Assembly (NCBI GenBank): GCA_025656675.1
Contig: JAHXHN010000003.1
Span: 62,001 to 126,000 of the forward strand
From: Candidatus Thiodiazotropha sp. (ex Codakia rugifera)
GTDB taxonomy: Bacteria > Pseudomonadota > Gammaproteobacteria > Chromatiales > Chromatiaceae
Length of the DNA: 64,000 nt
Reading direction: 5' to 3'
The position numbers and the translations under genes are program-made. Below the pieces are notes generated by a model, which was not told the DNA's origin, searched no databases, and saw only the letters and a list, made by a program, of their open reading frames with translations. This document shows, piece by piece, positions 18,904 through 26,918 of this stretch (position 1 is its first letter; the number at the start of each line of letters is the position of its first letter).

Positions 18904-18983
18904 AGCTGTATATTTTTTGGGACAACTGAAAACTGCCATACGGATGATGTGCCAAGGATTGGCTCTACACCGACGGGCATAAC

Positions 18984-19583
18984 TCACCGATAACACCGCA
19001 ACAATCCCGTCAACACACCCTGGACCTGAATCTCTTCAGGCTTGTAAACCATCGCAGCCATCGAGGCGTTAGCCGGATAAAGAATCACTCTGTCAGATTG
19101 CTGTTTAATTTTTTTCAGTGTCGCCTCTTCGTTATTGACCAGGGCTACGACGATATCTCCGTTGTCAGCGCTGTCTCTCTGTTCAATGACCACATAATCC
19201 CCGTCGAAGATACCCTCATCGATCATTGAGTCACCCGTAACCTGAAGCACATAGCAGGATTTGCCGGTCAACATCTCATCAGGCACTTTCATCAGGGCCG
19301 CCTGGGAAATGGCTTCGATAGGTCGACCGGCTGCGATGCGGCCAAGAAAGGGGATACCCTCCTCGACCTCTACTGACTCGACCAGGCGAATGCCTCGTTG
19401 CAATCCCTCCATCGGTTCCAGTAGACCTGCCTGAATCAGTGCCTGAATATGCTTATGCAGGGAACCCCGCGAGCTGAGCCCCAACAACCGGCAGAGCTCA
19501 TCATAGGTGGGTGGCTGGTCGAAGTGATCGAGATTGTCTCGCAGGATGTCGTAAATCTCCTGCTGGCGTCGGGTCAATTTCAT
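18984..19583 (-). CDS. lexA: LexA repressor
   Basis: This is a 199-aa SOS repressor. An N-terminal winged helix (LTRRQQEIYDILRDNLDHF) has the recognition region LSSRGSLHKHIQAL, which differs from E. coli LexA. The C-terminal S24 protease domain has the Ala-Gly cleavage site in GRIAAGRP, the catalytic Ser in VTGDSMIDEG and the catalytic Lys in EATLKKIK. It is transcribed away from the mrfA-like helicase. The 68-bp spacer has two boxes of the GTTC-N7-GTTC/GAAC-N7-GAAC type and no CTGT-N8-ACAG box. This suggests an atypical binding specificity. It may be the cell's only LexA or an accessory second copy. Confidence 0.95.
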   Translation of the reverse strand: MKLTRRQQEIYDILRDNLDHFDQPPTYDELCRLLGLSSRGSLHKHIQALIQAGLLEPMEGLQRGIRLVESVEVEEGIPFLGRIAAGRPIEAISQAALMKVPDEMLTGKSCYVLQVTGDSMIDEGIFDGDYVVIEQRDSADNGDIVVALVNNEEATLKKIKQQSDRVILYPANASMAAMVYKPEEIQVQGVLTGLLRCYR

Positions 19584-19598
19584 GATTGCACTTGATTT

Positions 19599-19613
19599 GT
19601 TCTCCAGTTGTTC
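19599..19613. promoter_or_regulatory. Candidate LexA box, GTTC-N7-GTTC
   Basis: GTTCTCCAGTTGTTC is a direct repeat GTTC-N7-GTTC beginning 16 bp upstream of the lexA ATG. This form is the LexA target described for Alphaproteobacteria. It is the reverse complement pattern of the box at 19631-19645, so the spacer carries a mirror pair. Confidence 0.7.
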
Positions 19614-19630
19614 TCTATTCTACACGAAGA

Positions 19631-19645
19631 GAACGGATAGAGAAC
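19631..19645. promoter_or_regulatory. Candidate LexA box, GAAC-N7-GAAC
   Basis: GAACGGATAGAGAAC is GAAC-N7-GAAC, ending 7 bp before the mrfA-like start at 19652. With the box at 19599 it forms mirror-image sites, so LexA would repress both divergent genes. The arms 19610-19613 and 19631-19634 also form a GTTC...GAAC inverted pair. Confidence 0.7.
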
Positions 19646-19651
19646 AGTCAA

Positions 19652-22063
19652 ATGAGCATACCTGCAGCGTCCTTTTCCATCCCGCGTGTTGTCAAAACAA
19701 ACGATCCGGCCGATCAGCTGGCCACCCGGCTGCGGGCTGACTATGCAAACCGGATCACCGGTGAACTGATGGTGCCCGCCACATCAGGCCGATACCGACC
19801 CCTGCCTGCCGCCCTTGACCCACGCCTGACCGATGCCCTACACAGTCGGGGCATTGATCAGCTCTACACCCACCAGGCTGCCGCCTGGGAGAGTGTCCAG
19901 GCAGCTCAACACACGGTTATTGTCACCCCGACCGCCTCGGGTAAGACACTCTGCTACAACCTGCCGGTACTACAGGCTGCGCTGGAGGATCGTGCCAAGG
20001 CCCTCTATCTCTTTCCCACCAAGGCTCTGGCACAGGATCAGGTGGCAGAGCTGACAGCGTTGAATGAGACCGTTTCACTGGGAGTAAGGGCCTTCACTTT
20101 TGACGGTGACACGCCGGGAGATGCCCGCAAAGCGGTCAGGACACGCGGTGATATCGTGGTGACCAATCCGGACATGCTGCACCAGGGCATCCTGCCTCAT
20201 CACACCAAATGGGCGCAGTTTTTTGAGACCCTGCGTTTCGTGGTGATCGATGAGATGCATACCTACCGTGGCGTGTTCGGTTCTCACGTGGCCAATGTAA
20301 TACGACGTCTGCAACGCATCTGCCGATTCTACGGTTCAGATCCCCTGTTCATTCTCTGCTCCGCAACCATTGCCAACCCGGCGGAGCTGGCCGGTGAGTT
20401 GATTAATCGCGAGGTGTTTGCAATCACTGAGAGTGGTGCACCGCAGGGTGCAAAACACCTCTTGTTATGGAATCCCCCCGTGGTGAATGCCGATTTGGGT
20501 ATCCGCGCCTCGGCCCGTTCTCAGACCACCCGGATTACAAAACTGGCGGTGAAGAACGGACTCAAAAGCATCGTCTTTGCCCAGTCGAGACTAATGGTCG
20601 AGGTGCTCACCAAGTACCTTAAAGATGCCTTCGATCATGACCCACGCTACCCGGCGCGGGTGGCCGCCTATCGCGGGGGCTATCTTCCAACCGAACGTCG
20701 CGCCATGGAGAAACAGCTGCGCCAGGGCCAGCTCGATTGTGTCGTCTCGACCTCTGCACTGGAGTTGGGGGTGGATATCGGCGCCCTCGATTTATGTGTG
20801 CTGAACGGTTATCCCGGTACCATCGCTGGCACCTGGCAACGGCTCGGTCGTGCCGGTCGACGCCAACGCACTGCCGTCGGGGTTCTTATTGCCAGCAGCC
20901 TTCCCTTGGATCAATACATCATCCGAAATCCCGACTTCTTCCTGGGCGCCTCACCGGAGCAGGCCCGTATCGATCCGGACCAACTGTTGATCCTGTTGGA
21001 TCATATTCGTTGTGCCGCCTTTGAGTTGCCGTTCAACGAAGGCGAGGCATTCGGCAGGCAACAGCTGGCCGAGATGCTTGCCTATCTCGAAGAGCATGGG
21101 ATCGTTCACCGGGAAGGAACGCAGTGGCACTGGATGGCCGATAGTTATCCCGCCAACAATGTGAGCCTGCGTTCGGTGGCAGAAGGCAATTTCGTGGTAA
21201 TCGACACCACGGCGGGAGCAAAATCGGTAATAGCCGAGGTCGATTACAGTTCGGCGCCTATGACCATCTACCCTGGGGCCATCTACATGATCCAGTCCGC
21301 CCCCTATCAGGTCGAGAGACTCGACTGGGAGGGTCGTAAAGCTTTTGTCAGTCGTACCCGGGCAGACTATTACACAGATGCTATCGACTATACCCGGTTG
21401 AAAATCCTTGAACGTTTCGAGGAAAAGAGACCGGCACAACACGCTGTAGCACAGGGTGAGGTTCATCTGGTCAAGCGTTTTGTCGGCTATAAGAAGATTC
21501 GTTACTACAGCCATGAGAATGTGGGCTATGGCAAGATCAATCTATCCGACCAGGAGATGCATACCACCGCTGTCTGGTGGCAGCTTAATCCGCTTGCTCT
21601 CGACGAAGTTTTCTCTTCACGCCAGGCAGCACTGGACGGGTTCCTGGGTGCCGGTTACGCACTACACATCGTTGCCGCCATGCGTATGCTCTCTGAACCT
21701 GGGGACATCGGTCGTGCCGTGGGGGACGGGGATGCCAAATGGTTCGCCACCCTGGGCACGAGTGGCCGTGGCCAGCTACGTGATACAAGCGGTGATGCAC
21801 TGGATCCAGCTCAGTTAACCCATTTCACGCCAACCCTGTTCCTCTACGACAACTATCCGGGCGGCATCGGTATCACTGCCCCGCTCTATGAGAGCCGGAC
21901 TGCGATCGTGGCTGATGCAAAGCTGCTGGTCAGCGATTGTGAGTGCGCTCGGGGTTGTCCCAGCTGTATCGGTCCAATCCTGTCCAGTGATGAGGCGCGC
22001 GGTTATTCGCCGAAACAGGTCGCGCTGCAACTCTTGGCACTGATTTCTCATCATGAATCTTAA
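19652..22063 (+). CDS. mrfA: MrfA-like DExH helicase with C-terminal zinc-binding domain
   Basis: This 803-aa SF2 helicase resembles MrfA (YprA) of Bacillus and eukaryotic Hrq1. Walker A is TPTASGKTLCYN (near residue 110) and the DExH box is VIDEMHTYRGVFG. Motif VI is QRLGRAGRRQ. The C-terminus has the DUF1998/MZB-type cysteine set CECARGCPSC (about residue 765), the likely zinc site. In Bacillus, MrfA acts with the exonuclease MrfB in mitomycin C damage repair. The start at 19652 (MSIPAASF) is chosen over an upstream in-frame ATG at 19586, which would overlap both operator boxes. It overlaps the mrfB-like gene by 11 bp. LexA control is inferred from the spacer. Confidence 0.88.
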   Translation: MSIPAASFSIPRVVKTNDPADQLATRLRADYANRITGELMVPATSGRYRPLPAALDPRLTDALHSRGIDQLYTHQAAAWESVQAAQHTVIVTPTASGKTLCYNLPVLQAALEDRAKALYLFPTKALAQDQVAELTALNETVSLGVRAFTFDGDTPGDARKAVRTRGDIVVTNPDMLHQGILPHHTKWAQFFETLRFVVIDEMHTYRGVFGSHVANVIRRLQRICRFYGSDPLFILCSATIANPAELAGELINREVFAITESGAPQGAKHLLLWNPPVVNADLGIRASARSQTTRITKLAVKNGLKSIVFAQSRLMVEVLTKYLKDAFDHDPRYPARVAAYRGGYLPTERRAMEKQLRQGQLDCVVSTSALELGVDIGALDLCVLNGYPGTIAGTWQRLGRAGRRQRTAVGVLIASSLPLDQYIIRNPDFFLGASPEQARIDPDQLLILLDHIRCAAFELPFNEGEAFGRQQLAEMLAYLEEHGIVHREGTQWHWMADSYPANNVSLRSVAEGNFVVIDTTAGAKSVIAEVDYSSAPMTIYPGAIYMIQSAPYQVERLDWEGRKAFVSRTRADYYTDAIDYTRLKILERFEEKRPAQHAVAQGEVHLVKRFVGYKKIRYYSHENVGYGKINLSDQEMHTTAVWWQLNPLALDEVFSSRQAALDGFLGAGYALHIVAAMRMLSEPGDIGRAVGDGDAKWFATLGTSGRGQLRDTSGDALDPAQLTHFTPTLFLYDNYPGGIGITAPLYESRTAIVADAKLLVSDCECARGCPSCIGPILSSDEARGYSPKQVALQLLALISHHES

Positions 22064-23282
22064 ATCCAGGCTGGCTCGCTTACAGGCACAGGCGGGAAGT
22101 GAGCACACCTCCCCTGCCCCATCAAATAACCTGCGTAGTCGGCTGGCAAAGATCAAAACGATACGATTACACCGGCAACGCATCACGCCATGCTGCTCCA
22201 TGTCGGATGCAACGCTTGCAGACAGGGTTCACGGCAAGCTGATTGCAGAGGGGGTAATCCAGATCAAAAAATACCTCCCACTGAGTGGACAACTCGGTAA
22301 TGTTGAGTTGGCCGGTTTGCTGAATCAGCCACGTCTTCCAGGGGAGCCAAAGGTACGATGCCAACGCCAGGTCTACATCGACACAGAGACAACCGGCCTG
22401 TCAGGTGGCAGCGGCACCCTGGCCTTCCTGGTTGGAATGGCAGTCCTGGATGAGAACGCCATTCTACTATCCCAGTTTCTGATCACCCGCTTTGCAGCTG
22501 AGTCATGCATGCTCACAGCCTTTGCCCAAAGCCTCACGGACAATGACAGGCTGGTCAGCTACAACGGCAAGAGCTATGACCTGCCACTATTAGCGACCCG
22601 TTATCGCATGCATTCGCTCTCACATCCCCTTGAACAGCTGCCCCACGTCGACCTCCTCCATCCAACCCGGCGTCTGTTCCGCCGACAATGGCCGGATTGC
22701 CGCCTGACGACACTGGAAAAGAAACTGCTCGGTTTTAAACGTCGCAATGACCTGCCTGGTGCTGAAGCGCCAGCTGCCTGGTTCAGTTATATTCGACATG
22801 GACAGGGTGAAAATCTCATCAAGGTGGTGACACATAACCAGCACGATATCCTCTCTTTGGCAGCGGCCCATACCCGCTTATCGGAAGCTATCGAACAGCC
22901 ACAACGCTATCAGGCAGATTGTTGCGCTATCGCCCGCTGGTTATCCGAAACAGATGAACTCGGTGCACGTCAGTTACTGGCGCGATGCTCAGCATCCCTA
23001 TCCGATGATGCTAAACGTCTCCAGGCACAACTAGCCAGACGGCATGGAGACTGGTCCCAGGCCACCGAGATCTGGCGGGCACTTGCCAAGAGGGGGTGCA
23101 GCGAGTCTGTTGAACGACTCGCAAAATACCACGAACATATCAATAAGGATCTACACAAGGCAAAGTACTACTGTGAGTGTTTACCTGTAGGTGCTGCGCA
23201 GTCGCTTCGCTTGCGAAGACTGAATGAAAAAATAGACCGACAACCGATTCAATCCTGTGTGGATGATGCTATCTCGATGTAA
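22053..23282 (+). CDS. mrfB: MrfB-like DEDDh exonuclease with C-terminal helical repeat
   Basis: This 409-aa protein has an RNase H-like DEDDh exonuclease domain at about residues 105-275. Exo I is VYIDTETTGLSGG (D,E), and Exo II lies in DNDRLVSYNGKSYDLPLL (D). Exo III is VTHNQHDILSLAAAH (H,D). The N-terminal ~100 residues are basic. The C-terminus (about 300-390) has TPR-like helices (QATEIWRALAKRGCSESVERLAKYHEH). This is the layout of Bacillus MrfB (YprB). The start overlaps the helicase gene by 11 bp, so both are one translationally coupled unit. A shared role in interstrand crosslink or similar lesion repair is inferred from the family. Confidence 0.86.
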   Translation: MNLKSRLARLQAQAGSEHTSPAPSNNLRSRLAKIKTIRLHRQRITPCCSMSDATLADRVHGKLIAEGVIQIKKYLPLSGQLGNVELAGLLNQPRLPGEPKVRCQRQVYIDTETTGLSGGSGTLAFLVGMAVLDENAILLSQFLITRFAAESCMLTAFAQSLTDNDRLVSYNGKSYDLPLLATRYRMHSLSHPLEQLPHVDLLHPTRRLFRRQWPDCRLTTLEKKLLGFKRRNDLPGAEAPAAWFSYIRHGQGENLIKVVTHNQHDILSLAAAHTRLSEAIEQPQRYQADCCAIARWLSETDELGARQLLARCSASLSDDAKRLQAQLARRHGDWSQATEIWRALAKRGCSESVERLAKYHEHINKDLHKAKYYCECLPVGAAQSLRLRRLNEKIDRQPIQSCVDDAISM

Positions 23283-23345
23283 CTGCAGGGTGCGGTCCAG
23301 CCGCACCGATACCTTATCTGATCAAACGGAACAATAGCTGATATC

Positions 23346-23616
23346 CTAGGGCCTGTTAACACTAATCCAATACGCCCTGCTGAGGCTGTTTTTATGCCCA
23401 GCAAGGCAGAATGAGCGTGGTGTAGCCCGGCTACATAAGCGAATGATAACGCCGTTGGGCGCAAAAACAGCCTCAGCCCTAAGGGTTGCGTCTGCAAAAG
23501 CGACACTCGGCGTTGCTTATCGCTCATTTGGAACAACCAAACCCTGCTCCTCGCACCTTGATTGGCGCTTTTTCAGGCACAACAGGGCATATTGGATTAG
23601 TGTTAACAGGCCCTAG
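23346..23616. mobile_element. 271-bp MITE-like element with 34-bp terminal inverted repeats
   Basis: The left end (23346-23379, CTAGGGCCTGTTAACACTAA...) and the right end (23583-23616) are inverted copies that differ at one of 34 positions. A second nested inverted repeat lies at 23379-23400 and 23456-23477, containing CTGAGGCTGTTTTT on the left. The element contains no ORF of its own. It lies between the mrfB-like gene and the SRAP gene, with CTAG at both outer ends. No transposase is in the window. It is a non-autonomous element or a large palindromic repeat. It could also act as a transcription or mRNA-folding barrier. Confidence 0.75.
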
Positions 23617-23700
23617 TGTGGTGTCTCAACCGGGTATGAACTTGTCTATGAACAACAGGTGTCGCAGGGCTACACCCTACATGATAATAGGGGATCAATG

Positions 23701-24369
23701 ATGTGTGGTCGGTTTTATCTCGACGTACAGCAAGATGAGTTGATGAGTTATTTTAATTTGGCAACTGTCATGCAGCTCCCTCCACGGTATAACATTGCGC
23801 CCTCACAAAACATAGCAGCAGTTTTGGTGTCCGGCCGTGAACGAAGAGTGGTCAATCTAAGATGGGGATTGATACCTTTCTGGGCCAAAGACGAAAAGAT
23901 AGGCTATCGCACGATCAATGCCCGTGCTGAAACAGTAGAGAGCAAACCGGCCTATCGCGCAGCCTTCAAACAGCGACGCTGTCTGATACCGGCCAGTGGT
24001 TTTTTTGAGTGGAAAGCGCAAAAAGAGGGCAAACAGCCCTACTGCATTCGCCCAAGACACAATGCCCTGTTTGCTTTCGCCGGATTATATGAGCATTGGC
24101 GAAACAATAAGGGGGAGCAACTTGATACAGGTACTATTCTGGTGACAGATGCGAACGCCGTTGTGAAACAAGTACATGATAGGATGCCGGTCATTCTAAG
24201 CCCCGAGCATTTTGAGAGCTGGCTTGATCCTGACAATCAAAACCGATCCGGGTTAAAAGAGATGCTCAAGCCCTGGCCGGAGGATGAAACCGATCTGTAT
24301 GCGGTCAGCAGAAAAATCAACAATCCTGGCAATGACAACCCGGAATGTATCGCACCGCTTTCCTTGTAG
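23701..24369 (+). CDS. yedK: SRAP-domain protein (YedK/HMCES family)
   Basis: This is a 222-aa SOS-response-associated peptidase that forms DNA-protein crosslinks at abasic sites. It starts MCGRFYLD, so removal of Met exposes the catalytic Cys2. Family residues are seen: the Asn in RYNIAPSQN, the Glu in INARAETVESKPAYRAAF, and the His in VHDRMPVIL. The PASGFFEWK motif is also present. The ATG at 23701 is chosen instead of an upstream ATG because Cys2 must be the first residue after Met. A position-imperfect GAAC-N8-GAAC lies just upstream (23638-23653), so SOS control is possible but unproven. A MITE-like element separates it from the mrfB-like gene. Confidence 0.95.
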   Translation: MCGRFYLDVQQDELMSYFNLATVMQLPPRYNIAPSQNIAAVLVSGRERRVVNLRWGLIPFWAKDEKIGYRTINARAETVESKPAYRAAFKQRRCLIPASGFFEWKAQKEGKQPYCIRPRHNALFAFAGLYEHWRNNKGEQLDTGTILVTDANAVVKQVHDRMPVILSPEHFESWLDPDNQNRSGLKEMLKPWPEDETDLYAVSRKINNPGNDNPECIAPLSL

Positions 24370-24383
24370 AAAAATTCAATCTT

Positions 24384-25061
24384 ATGAATGAAACAATCCT
24401 GATTGTAGAAGATGAAGCCGCAATAGCCGATACGCTGCTGTATGCACTCGAAATCGATGGTTTCAATAGCAATTGGGTAACGACAGCACACCAAGCATTG
24501 GAAACTATCGCCGTCGGAAAGACCGACCTTGTTATTCTTGATATAGGCCTTCCCGATATGAATGGCTTTGAATTACTCAAGGAAATACGAAAAATTTCAG
24601 ATCTACCTGTAATTTTTCTTACGGCAAGAAGTGCAGAAATCGATCGTGTTGTTGGGCTTGAGATCGGTGCAGATGATTATGTCACCAAGCCCTTCAGTCC
24701 CAGGGAAGTTGTAGCCCGCGTTAAAGTGATTCTGAAACGTGTCTGTCGAACAGATCAAGCCGCCCATGATTCAAAGAAGCGGTTCGAGGTCGATATTGAT
24801 GCAGCTATCATTCGTTTTTCAGGAGAGCCGCTACAACTGACCAAAGCGGAATTTATATTACTGCGCACGTTATTGGAACGACCTGGCAGGGTATTCTCAC
24901 GTGCACAGTTGATGGAGAGTATCTGGCAACACCCACATCCATCAGATGAGCGGACCATCGATACACATATCAAGGCAATCCGGGCAAAACTACGTGACAT
25001 AGATCGTCATGCAGAACCTGTTTGTACCCACCGTGGCCTCGGATACAGCATAGCCCCATGA
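24384..25061 (+). CDS. creB: CreB-like response regulator
   Basis: This 225-aa OmpR-family regulator starts MNETILIVEDEAA. It has a receiver domain (phospho-Asp in LVILDIGLPDMNGFE near residue 52; conserved Lys in ADDYVTKPFSPRE) and a C-terminal winged helix (LTKAEFILLRTLLERPGRVFSRAQLMESIW...SDERTIDTHIKAIRAKLRD). Assignment as CreB comes from the following CreC-like kinase and creD. An upstream ATG at 24345 overlaps the SRAP gene and is not favoured. It overlaps the kinase by 4 bp (ATGA). Confidence 0.9.
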   Translation: MNETILIVEDEAAIADTLLYALEIDGFNSNWVTTAHQALETIAVGKTDLVILDIGLPDMNGFELLKEIRKISDLPVIFLTARSAEIDRVVGLEIGADDYVTKPFSPREVVARVKVILKRVCRTDQAAHDSKKRFEVDIDAAIIRFSGEPLQLTKAEFILLRTLLERPGRVFSRAQLMESIWQHPHPSDERTIDTHIKAIRAKLRDIDRHAEPVCTHRGLGYSIAP

Positions 25062-26545
25062 AGTTTCGTCCCGGTTTCAGCTTCCGAATCGCACTGCTCT
25101 ATTTTATTCTGATTGGTGGACTGTTCTGGTTTATGCTGCACAAAGCGTTCGATACCCTGGATGCCAGCGTCAGACAGGCTGCTGAAGACGTGATGGTCGA
25201 TACCGCCAACCTGTTGGCTGAGCAAGTTACACAGCAGTCTGCTAATGGTGTAATCGATATAAATGTCCTGGCCGATTTGATTCCGGCCTATCTCAACCGC
25301 CGTCTTGATGCTCGTATCTACTCTGTGTTCAAGCCCAGTCCAGATATGCAAGTCTACGTTACTGATTCGGAAGGGATTGTTCTATTCGACTCAACCGGTC
25401 AGCATACAGGAGAGGATTTCTCAAATTGGCGTGATGTCTGGCTGACATTGCTAGGTCAATATGGTGCACGTTCCAGCGCGGTCGATATCACAACCAGGGT
25501 CTCATCCCCGGAAGACAGGGTGATGTATGTTGCGGCGGCAATCTATGCAGGTAGTGATATCATTGGTGTGCTGACCGTTTCAAAAGAGGTGCGCCACCTT
25601 GATCCGTTTATTATATCCGCAAGCAATCAACTGCAGACCTACGCGATTGTTGTACTGATAATATCGTTACTGTTTGGTGCTGCTGTTGTCTGGTGGCTTT
25701 CCCGCTCAATTCGTAAACTGGTCTCATATGCCGATGAACTGGCTGTTGGGCAGAAGGTCTCTGCACCCAAGTTGCAGGAGCATGAGTTCGATAAACTCAG
25801 TCGTGCAATGGAGCGTATGCAGGAAGAGCTTGAGGGTAAACGTTATGTGGAAGAGTATATCCATACTATGGCCCACGAACTCAAAAGTCCTTTAACCAGT
25901 ATTCAGGCTGCTGTTGAGTTACTCGATAACGATGCCATGACAGTGCAAAAGCGCAGTCAATTCACCTCGTCAATCGGTGACTCAGCAGAACGTATGACAC
26001 AGCTTGTAGCACGCTTGCTTGAACTTGCGGCCCTGGAGCAACGCCGACATCTGGAGAAGCCAGAGTCATTTAATCTGTCGGCCCTTGTCGATGAGATAAT
26101 AAAAGAGCGTGAACATTCTCTGAATGAGAAGAGTATCGATATCATACGACAAGATTCAGACAAGATTAACTTTTTTGGTGAACGTTTACTGATCCGCCAG
26201 GCGATAACGAATCTATTCGACAATGCCATTGATTTTTCACCGACAGAAGGTGAGATTACTGTCGATGCCAGGTCAAATGGGGGTGAATGTACCTTTCAAA
26301 TCCAAGACCAAGGCCCGGGTATTCCTGGCTATGCTTTGGATAAGCTCTACCAACGTTTTTACTCGCTCCCCCGTCCTCATGATCAAAAGCGAAGTTCAGG
26401 CCTTGGACTCAGTTTTGTACGAGAAGTATTACATCTCCACCAGGGCCGGGTAAAGCTCAGTAATCAGGCAGGTGGCGGTACAATTGCCACCCTGGTCTGG
26501 CCCTGTCACACTCTTCATAGAAACCACACAGACTCTTCACAGTAA
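25058..26545 (+). CDS. creC: CreC-like sensor histidine kinase
   Basis: This 495-aa inner-membrane sensor kinase starts MKFRPGFSFRIALLYFIL at the ATGA overlap with creB. Two membrane helices flank a periplasmic domain of about 150 residues. The second lies at about residue 193 (YAIVVLIISLLFGAAVVWWL). A HAMP linker, HisKA (MAHELKSPLTSIQAA) and HATPase (NLFDNAIDFSP, DQGPGIPGYALDKLYQRF, GLGLSFVREVL) follow. In enterobacteria CreBC responds to fermentation/minimal-medium growth and cell-wall stress. An upstream ATG at 25022 lies inside creB and was not used. Confidence 0.92.
   Translation: MKFRPGFSFRIALLYFILIGGLFWFMLHKAFDTLDASVRQAAEDVMVDTANLLAEQVTQQSANGVIDINVLADLIPAYLNRRLDARIYSVFKPSPDMQVYVTDSEGIVLFDSTGQHTGEDFSNWRDVWLTLLGQYGARSSAVDITTRVSSPEDRVMYVAAAIYAGSDIIGVLTVSKEVRHLDPFIISASNQLQTYAIVVLIISLLFGAAVVWWLSRSIRKLVSYADELAVGQKVSAPKLQEHEFDKLSRAMERMQEELEGKRYVEEYIHTMAHELKSPLTSIQAAVELLDNDAMTVQKRSQFTSSIGDSAERMTQLVARLLELAALEQRRHLEKPESFNLSALVDEIIKEREHSLNEKSIDIIRQDSDKINFFGERLLIRQAITNLFDNAIDFSPTEGEITVDARSNGGECTFQIQDQGPGIPGYALDKLYQRFYSLPRPHDQKRSSGLGLSFVREVLHLHQGRVKLSNQAGGGTIATLVWPCHTLHRNHTDSSQ
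26510..26542 (+). promoter_or_regulatory. Candidate CreB operator: three 11-bp units
   Basis: Three consecutive 11-mers (ACTCTTCATAG, AAACCACACAG, ACTCTTCACAG) lie over the creC stop, 59 bp upstream of the next gene. Units 1 and 3 match at 10 of 11; unit 2 shares the CACAG end with unit 3. An 11-bp period is what the enterobacterial cre-tag TTCAC-N6-TTCAC uses. The TTCA core is shared, so a CreB site for the downstream genes is plausible. Confidence 0.5.
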
Positions 26546-26600
26546 CTCCGTTCTGGCAGGTTAAATTACTCTTGATGTTAAAAACAACGAGAGTATAGCC

Positions 26601-26918
26601 ATGCGAGATTCTGCTTTTCAGTACAGGCGTCAATCACACCCTACCATTCATGACTTTATCAATGAGGCCATCAGCCAGGTAAGAGAAGGCAGTGAAACCA
26701 TTACCGCTGTGGCCGATCGGCTTGGATTGCGCCAATCGCTGTTACGCCAATGGCTTTCCGCCGGATTGCCCGTGGAACAAAAAAATAACAGTAGTGAGCG
26801 TGTCGAAGCACTGCAGCGTGAGAATCATGCACTACAGATGGAGTGTAACCGTTTACAAAAAGCACTTGTTTCAGTCCTGGGTCTTGATGAACAAACATTA
26901 CAGGGAGGTGACCGGTGA
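26601..26918 (+). CDS. Small HTH plus coiled-coil protein inserted before creD
   Basis: This is a 105-aa protein with a helix-turn-helix at about residues 33-55 (AVADRLGLRQSLLRQWLSAG). A leucine-heptad coiled coil follows at about 68-92 (ERVEALQRENHALQMECNRLQKALVS). The layout resembles the transposase OrfA of IS3/IS911 elements, but there is no OrfB or inverted repeat next to it. It overlaps creD at GTGA, so it is part of the creD transcript. A domesticated transposase-type DNA-binding protein is the best guess. Its role in the Cre regulon is unknown, and I know of no such gene in E. coli creABCD. Confidence 0.75.
   Translation: MRDSAFQYRRQSHPTIHDFINEAISQVREGSETITAVADRLGLRQSLLRQWLSAGLPVEQKNNSSERVEALQRENHALQMECNRLQKALVSVLGLDEQTLQGGDR

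Noticed and set aside
20951-21514. 187-codon minus-strand frame in the mrfA-like gene
   Set aside because: Shadow of the helicase coding frame.
23638-23653. GAAC-N8-GAAC upstream of the SRAP gene as a LexA box
   Set aside because: Spacer is 8 bases, not 7 as in the two good boxes; not counted as a site, though still worth testing.
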